The notes under the pieces are model-generated. The model ran no database searches. It was not told the origin of the DNA and saw only the letters and a program-made list of their open reading frames with translations. A stretch of DNA of 64,000 bases from Candidatus Woesearchaeota archaeon (GTDB lineage Archaea > Nanobdellota > Nanobdellia > Woesearchaeales > UBA10216): contig JACPMZ010000009.1 in assembly GCA_016185705.1 (NCBI GenBank), positions 17,656 through 81,655 of the forward strand, read 5' to 3'. Position 1 is the first letter of the stretch, and every line of letters begins with the position of its first letter. The translations under genes were made by a program, and so were the position numbers. Positions 58,869 to 64,000 of this stretch are shown piece by piece.

Positions 58869-58990
58869 GCCTCGTTGGTGTAGTCCGGCCAATCATCCCG
58901 GCCTCTCGCGCCGGGGACTCGGGTTCAAACATGCTCACTGGCGTTCGCAGCTTACAACGCCGGTGAGCGTTGAAAGTCCCGAACGAGGCA
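58869..58990 (+). tRNA. tRNA-Glu (CUC) with a 47-base T-loop intron
   Basis: Acceptor GCCTCGT/ACGAGGC, discriminator A. The D-arm GTGTAGTCCGGCCAATCAT is typical of archaeal tRNA-Glu. Anticodon stem CCGGC/GCCGG, loop CTCTCGC, anticodon CTC. T-stem TCGGG/CCCGA encloses TTCAA, a 47-base insert, then GT. The insert has GCTCACTGGCGTT and AACGCCGGTGAGC arms and the same TTCAAA...TTGAAAGT borders as the tRNA-Ser T-loop insert. Mature length is 75. A CTTTAAAAG box lies about 28 bases upstream. Confidence 0.88.
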
Positions 58991-59090
58991 TGCTCATTAT
59001 CATTCGCAGCTTCGTCTGGGATTACGGGCGAAAGTGAGTTTATCCCTGATGAGGCATTTCTCACTGCCCGTTTTCGCTTGCAGAGCCGGA
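58991..59090 (+). repeat. Degenerate tandem copies of the tRNA-Glu intron and 3' exon
   Basis: TGCTCATTATCATTCGCAGC at 58991 mirrors the intron's TGCTCACTGGCGTTCGCAGC. It continues through GTGAGTTTA, TCCCTGATGAGGCA (59043-59056), a decayed version of GTGAGCGTTGAAAG, TCCCGAACGAGGCA. A third, shorter copy starts at CTCACTGCCCGTTTTCGC (about 59060). The unit is about 60-65 bases. The rest of the gap to 59144 has nothing else. Confidence 0.65.
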
Positions 59091-59144
59091 TAATTGCCTG
59101 GTGATGTCAGTAACTTTTTTATATTCTCCTGAATTCATTTTCCC

Positions 59145-59996
59145 ATGACAGTCATATCTTTTATCCAGGCGCGTGAGATTCTTAAGGCGATTGATGAGGG
59201 CAAAACCCGTCTGCGCCTTCCGCTTGATTTGGGGTTGCAGTCAGGCACGGTTGATATCAATCCCCGCTTTAAGGAAGTCAAATTCTCAGATGCCAAAGTA
59301 ACTTTCAGCGATTTGGCTAAAATTGCCGACGATACAGCTATCTGCTATTTTCTTGAGAAGCGCCGGGAGCCGCAAAAGCTTAAGCTGTTTTCTGCTGAAA
59401 CCAACAGGTTCTACAAGCTTGTGCCAACAACTGACGCTCCAACAGTGGAAATATCAGGCATAAGAATGCATCGCACACAGGAAAGGACGCCGTGGCAGGA
59501 CACGCTTGACAAGATAAGTTCAATCGCGCCTCTAAAGGGGCGTGTTCTTGATACGTGCTGCTGCCTGGGCTATACTGCTATTGCTGCTGCCAAGAATGAT
59601 GCTGTAACGCAATTATTCACTTTTGAAAATGATTCCAATGTTCTGGAGATGACTGATTACAACCCATGGTCCCGGGAGCTGTACTTGAACAGAAAGATTA
59701 AGCTGACCATCGGCGATGTGTACAGGGGCGTGGAGATGTTTTCAGCGGCTTTTTTTGATGCAGTCATCCATGACCCTCCCAGATTTCCGCTGGCGCCTGA
59801 ATTGTATTCGCTTGATTTCTACAAAAAGCTTCATCGTGTGTTGAAATCCGGGGGCAGGATTTTTCATTATACCGGCAATCCTGGTGAAAAGCAGGGCAAG
59901 AATTTTGTTAAGGGTGTTCTAAAGCGGTTGAGGGAAGCTGGATTCGGGAGCGTTAATGCAAGGCCTGATGTTTTGGGCGTTACAGCCCGGAAATGA
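59145..59996 (+). CDS. Archaeal SAM-dependent methyltransferase (COG2521-like)
   Basis: This 283-residue protein has an N-terminal beta-rich domain of about 120 residues and a Rossmann methyltransferase core. Its motif I is RVLDTCCCLGYTAIAAAKN (CCCLGY in place of the more usual GxGxG-like text). LFTFENDSNVLEMTDYNPWS, AVIHDPPRFPLAPELYSLDF and KSGGRIFHYTGNPGEKQGKN follow, the archaeal COG2521 pattern from memory. The substrate is unknown. It starts 155 bases after tRNA-Glu. Confidence 0.82.
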   Translation: MTVISFIQAREILKAIDEGKTRLRLPLDLGLQSGTVDINPRFKEVKFSDAKVTFSDLAKIADDTAICYFLEKRREPQKLKLFSAETNRFYKLVPTTDAPTVEISGIRMHRTQERTPWQDTLDKISSIAPLKGRVLDTCCCLGYTAIAAAKNDAVTQLFTFENDSNVLEMTDYNPWSRELYLNRKIKLTIGDVYRGVEMFSAAFFDAVIHDPPRFPLAPELYSLDFYKKLHRVLKSGGRIFHYTGNPGEKQGKNFVKGVLKRLREAGFGSVNARPDVLGVTARK

Positions 59997-60067
59997 GTTA
60001 AGTATTTAAACTACTGCTTACATTCTTACAGGCGCTGATAAATCCGTTGAGCAAATAAGGTTCAAAA

Positions 60068-60178
60068 ATGAAACGTTCGTCACGGCGCTGGAAGAAGCGC
60101 AAGCAGATGCGCTGGAAGTGGCAGCGCAAGCGCATGAAGAAAATCAAGAGGCAGCGCAGGAAGACTGCTGCCGGCTAG
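60068..60178 (+). CDS. rpl41e: Ribosomal protein eL41
   Basis: This 36-residue, Arg/Lys/Trp-rich peptide contains QMRWKWQRKRMKKIKRQRRK, matching the tiny eL41 protein (MRAKWxKKRMRRLKRKRRK in homologues). The start at 60068 adds 13 basic residues; an internal ATG at 60107 would give a 23-residue, canonical-length product. A TATTTAAACTAC box lies near 60004, leaving a short leader. Confidence 0.8.
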   Translation: MKRSSRRWKKRKQMRWKWQRKRMKKIKRQRRKTAAG

Positions 60179-60255
60179 TAGCAGTATATGGCGTTTCATC
60201 GGTATAGGTCTTATATAGTGAATCATTATATAGCCCGCCTCTGCCAGATTATTAA

Positions 60256-61179
60256 ATGACTTTCCTTCGCAGGGGTATTTACGGGTTTGCTGCAACTTCA
60301 TTGCTGGTGCTGCTTTCCTGCAGTCAGCCTAAGAATATGGCAGTGCCTGCAGCAGCTGAGATTTCTGTGCCAGCTGCATCCGTTCAGCTTTTAGCCACTC
60401 CGGTTGCGCCTCCCACTATTGATGATAAGCTTACGCTGGTCAGGGAGCGTTTAATTGATGACAGGGAATACGTTGCTTCCCGAATCAATGACAACCCTGC
60501 CATTGGCGAGCTTCTTGGCGCTGGCAGAATCTCAGTGTTCTACAACCTCAGGCCATCAGAGCTCGCTGATGCAATTTTCAGTGCGCTTCGTGGAAAAGTT
60601 TCTGACGAACAGCTCTCAGATACTGTGCTGTCGTACACTATGCCTGGCGGTGCAGCAAATTCTCTTCTGTACATGGCAGCGCTTATTCCGGATATACGAT
60701 TTTACGGCACCGGCTTGCCTGTTATTGTCCATTTGCCTGTATACCTGATTGTAGGCAGCGGAAGCTATCTTCAGACAGACGATGATGTTGATTTGTGGCT
60801 TACATCGCTGGCTAAGCTGGCTGAGGAATATTCTTATGGCATTTCTGACTTGGGTATAGACTCTCTTGCTGAACACGCACGATTCGGCACGGGTTCATTC
60901 ACGCCAGATGTGCCCAATGGCTCAATAGGTCAGGCGTTCCTCAGTGACCTGCTCGCACTGCGTTCACAGGGCCGCATTCTGGATGCCTTTCGGCAGAATA
61001 AAGCCGGAGGCGGCAATAAGCAGTACAGCAATTCCTTCCATGCGCACACAGCCCGCAGATATGACCAATATATGCGCATGCTTGACGATAGCCCAAAAAC
61101 AAAGCGCGAGAGTGCTGCATGGGCAATTCAAAAGCTTGTATTGGCAGAGTACAATTCTGCAGGCAGCACTTTGCATTAG
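60256..61179 (+). CDS. Lipoprotein-like paralogue of a metallopeptidase, active site lost
   Basis: This 307-residue protein has a signal sequence with a lipobox-like LLVLLSC near residue 22. Its body parallels the next gene: RISVFYNLRPSELADAIFSA against EITDIFYNPSPGELEDIAAS, and DDVDLWLTSLAKLAEE against DADFRESILHELGHAA. The HExxH zinc motif of the neighbour is absent here. It is likely a catalytically dead, membrane-anchored partner. A TTATATAG box precedes it. Tandem duplication is the likely origin. Confidence 0.6.
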   Translation: MTFLRRGIYGFAATSLLVLLSCSQPKNMAVPAAAEISVPAASVQLLATPVAPPTIDDKLTLVRERLIDDREYVASRINDNPAIGELLGAGRISVFYNLRPSELADAIFSALRGKVSDEQLSDTVLSYTMPGGAANSLLYMAALIPDIRFYGTGLPVIVHLPVYLIVGSGSYLQTDDDVDLWLTSLAKLAEEYSYGISDLGIDSLAEHARFGTGSFTPDVPNGSIGQAFLSDLLALRSQGRILDAFRQNKAGGGNKQYSNSFHAHTARRYDQYMRMLDDSPKTKRESAAWAIQKLVLAEYNSAGSTLH

Positions 61180-61323
61180 CTTGTGTGAGCAGCGGCAGAA
61201 GTTTTTTCAGGCAGATGAGATGTAAAGCCAGCGCAGGAGCACGGCTGCACAGCAGTTCTTGATTACTGTTAAGTAGTCACAAAATAGAAAGATTTATAAA
61301 GCGCTATCTGACATTTTTATTCT

Positions 61324-62313
61324 ATGGCAAAGCGACATAGGAGAGCTGTAGGGCAACGAAGAGAAACACCTGGCAAGCGCTTTGTAAAACTTCCGGATTG
61401 GAAGATTGCTGCTGCAAGCGCAGGTGTTCTGGCGCTTATAGCTGGCGGAACTGTTGGAGTTGTCAGGTCTGGCGTTTTTGATTCTTCTTATGTGTGTGAT
61501 AACTCTTCTGCTTACCAAGCGCCTCTGCCTGATTATTTGATGACGTTTCAGAATGTTTTGGAGGGCAGAATCTCAGAGGCAGCTTACGTGTGCCATCTTG
61601 GGAATACCATGCCTGAAGTGTTGGCGGCAAAGAAAAGGGGTGAAATCACCGACATTTTTTATAACCCTTCGCCAGGCGAGCTTGAAGACATCGCTGCGTC
61701 TTTTGTTAGACATGTTAATCCTGCCGCAACGCCATCGGAATTGGCAAGAGGAAAAGCTGCCGTGCTTCAGGCTGTCTATCAGGTAGACAATATCCATTCC
61801 ATGTCAACTCCTTATGAAATAACTACTTTAGGGAGTGGCAATCCTACTGTTGTAATTGTATGGCCGCGGTCTTTTACTGGGTTTATAAAAAATGATGCGG
61901 ATTTCCGTGAATCAATTTTGCATGAGTTGGGTCACGCTGCAATAAGTCATTCAGGATACAGGAATATGTCAGAATTATACTCTTCAGGTAAATTGTCGGT
62001 TAACTTTGTTTTTAATTTCATAGAATTCACCATTTACGCCGACCAGCTTTCCAGAATGCTGGCAAATCCTGACAAGGGCTATAGTAACGAGTTTTGGGGT
62101 GTAATTATTAATAGGTTTTATCAATTCCGTAACAGCATTTGCCCCTCCAGCCTTGAGGAAATGAGCATGGCCTATCAGAGAATTTCTGAGCTGCCCGGTG
62201 TGGAAAGGGAAGGAGAATTTTTGGTTGTTAAAAATAAAAATGGCACACCTTTGCTTCGGACACAATACAATTTATCGGATGACCCTCTGTGTGCGATTAA
62301 AATAACGCGATAA
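61324..62313 (+). CDS. Membrane-anchored zinc metallopeptidase-like protein
   Basis: This 329-residue protein has a basic N-terminus and one membrane helix (IAAASAGVLALIAGGTVGVV, residues 28-47). Its extracytoplasmic domain has the zincin motif FRESILHELGHAAISHSGY (HELGH) near residue 205. A third ligand is not certain; acidic residues follow near NFIEFTIYADQ. GATTTATAAAG lies about 28 bases before the ATG. Family beyond the zincin motif is unrecognised. It lies after its motif-less paralogue. Confidence 0.68.
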   Translation: MAKRHRRAVGQRRETPGKRFVKLPDWKIAAASAGVLALIAGGTVGVVRSGVFDSSYVCDNSSAYQAPLPDYLMTFQNVLEGRISEAAYVCHLGNTMPEVLAAKKRGEITDIFYNPSPGELEDIAASFVRHVNPAATPSELARGKAAVLQAVYQVDNIHSMSTPYEITTLGSGNPTVVIVWPRSFTGFIKNDADFRESILHELGHAAISHSGYRNMSELYSSGKLSVNFVFNFIEFTIYADQLSRMLANPDKGYSNEFWGVIINRFYQFRNSICPSSLEEMSMAYQRISELPGVEREGEFLVVKNKNGTPLLRTQYNLSDDPLCAIKITR

Positions 62314-62459
62314 CCCTGGGCTTATGAATGCTGTTTGGTTTCAGAAATTGAGTAGTAGTGCTTCGACATACCAACCCCAGTATCTCCGAAACTGCCTTAG
62401 TTCCATCCACTGCGCAGCACGCACCGCCAAAGCTGCAATCGGAGATACTGAACCCACAG

Positions 62460-62600
62460 GGTAATGTCAAGTTGTGTGTCCTGCAATCCTGAGCTTGCCG
62501 ATGCCTGCTTGGCTGATCTTTTTCTCCCCCCTTATTTTTTAAGGGGGGGAAAAAAATCAGAGCAGTGTGCGACAGTTTTGCCACTTAACTTGAAATTGCC
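62460..62600. mobile_element. MITE-like element, copy 3, with 9-bp target duplication
   Basis: This 141-bp element is nearly identical to the copies at 11378 and 24356. It is flanked by AACCCACAG at 62451-62459 and 62601-62609, a perfect 9-bp duplication. It lies between the metallopeptidase gene and the 16S leader. The preceding 62314-62450 has no recognisable gene. Confidence 0.93.
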
Positions 62601-62701
62601 AACCCACAGAAACATTTATATATAACCCCCCACTTTTTTTTGATATCGCCTCCGCTGTGGCTACTGTTTGCGCCACGGTTTCTATTGAAGAAGAATTATG
62701 A

Positions 62702-62806
62702 GTACTTAACGTAATGCTGTTAAGTATGAGTGAGAGTTGCAAAAGCATCTTTGTGATGTCAAAACACTTCGTGTTTTGAGCATCGTCAGAAATAGAAGAT
62801 TTCTGA
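62702..62806 (+). repeat. Hairpins in the 16S rRNA leader, including two TCA...TGA units
   Basis: ACTTAAC...GTTAAGT forms a stem at about 62703-62725. TCAAAACACTTCGTGTTTTGA (62759-62779) and TCAGAAATAGAAGATTTCTGA (62786-62806) are palindromes of the array type seen at 1-302 and 14649-14844, joined by GCATCG. They end about 55 bases before the 16S start, within the expected pre-rRNA leader. Confidence 0.75.
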
Positions 62807-62860
62807 GATGTACTGCAAGTTAATTCCTTTAAGGCAAATAAAAACTCCATAGGATTGAAC

Positions 62861-64000
<1,140 letters not shown>

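Noticed and set aside
58991-59100. C/D box guide RNA suggested by CTGATGAGG
   Set aside because: The motif falls inside a degenerate repeat of the tRNA-Glu 3' exon; no convincing D/C' boxes are placed correctly.
62297-62584. 95-codon minus-strand frame over MITE copy 3
   Set aside because: It is built mostly of MITE and intergenic sequence; no domain and no promoter.

Overview
The window looks like the chromosome of a DPANN-type archaeon. It carries an archaeal 16S rRNA 5' part, archaeal and eukaryotic-type ribosomal proteins (eS19, eS27, eL31, eL39, eL41), aIF2-alpha, Nop10, Cbf5, prefoldin alpha, SRP54 and FtsY, an archaeal S-layer protein, TATA boxes about 25 bases before many start codons (leaderless genes), and tRNA genes broken by several small introns. 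Cofactor-dependent phosphoglycerate mutase, compact genes and many small toxin-antitoxin pairs fit DPANN. I cannot fix the phylum from sequence reading alone.

Layout. 0-3.1 kb: a palindrome array, then DUF357 facing a Cbf5/eL31/eL39/eS19 cluster. 3.3-11.1 kb: tRNA-Leu, the S-layer gene, two polytopic glycosyltransferase-like proteins and a radical SAM enzyme. 11.2-13.7 kb: a decayed RelE gene hit by a MITE, then eS27, aIF2-alpha, Nop10 and a PAC2 protein. 13.8-25.5 kb: a PIN toxin-antitoxin pair, a second palindrome array, enolase and phosphoglycerate mutase, Fic, a PfkB kinase, PEP synthase, a broken small gene, a proton-pumping pyrophosphatase, a second full-length MITE and a truncated helicase. 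25.6-35.3 kb: a GNAT/unknown/nucleotidyltransferase cluster, FtsY-prefoldin, a frameshifted RelE pair, PRPP synthetase, a receiver-guanylate-kinase fusion, an AbrB-PhoU regulator and a secreted DUF5667 protein.

35.3-52.7 kb is an accessory island ending at a tyrosine recombinase and a tRNA-Ser(UGA) gene. The last 16 bases of the tRNA gene, up to the boundary of an intron in its T-loop, recur as short repeats through the left part of the island. These repeats separate three toxin-antitoxin or MNT-HEPN modules one by one. The rest of the island holds a zinc-ribbon protein, a membrane transglutaminase, a PIN-like protein, remnants of a DNA methylase and a VirB4/TraC-type ATPase, a type I restriction-modification operon with a Cas4-like nuclease, a ParB remnant, four overlapping small genes and a DUF262/HNH (GmrSD-like) protein.

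52.8-64 kb returns to core genes: SRP54, an HPF-like protein, tRNA-Ile, tRNA-Gly, tRNA-Val and tRNA-Glu, ScpA, a methyltransferase, eL41, a paired lipoprotein and metallopeptidase, a third full-length MITE, and a 16S rRNA gene that runs off the end.

The most unusual signals are the tRNA-end cassette array, modular palindrome arrays (one inside the 16S leader), a MITE family with 9-bp target duplications, T-loop tRNA introns, and two 41-43 base insertions in conserved 16S loops. Coding is mostly ordinary housekeeping outside the island. The island genes from about 39 to 51 kb look more AT-rich than their surroundings, as expected for acquired DNA.
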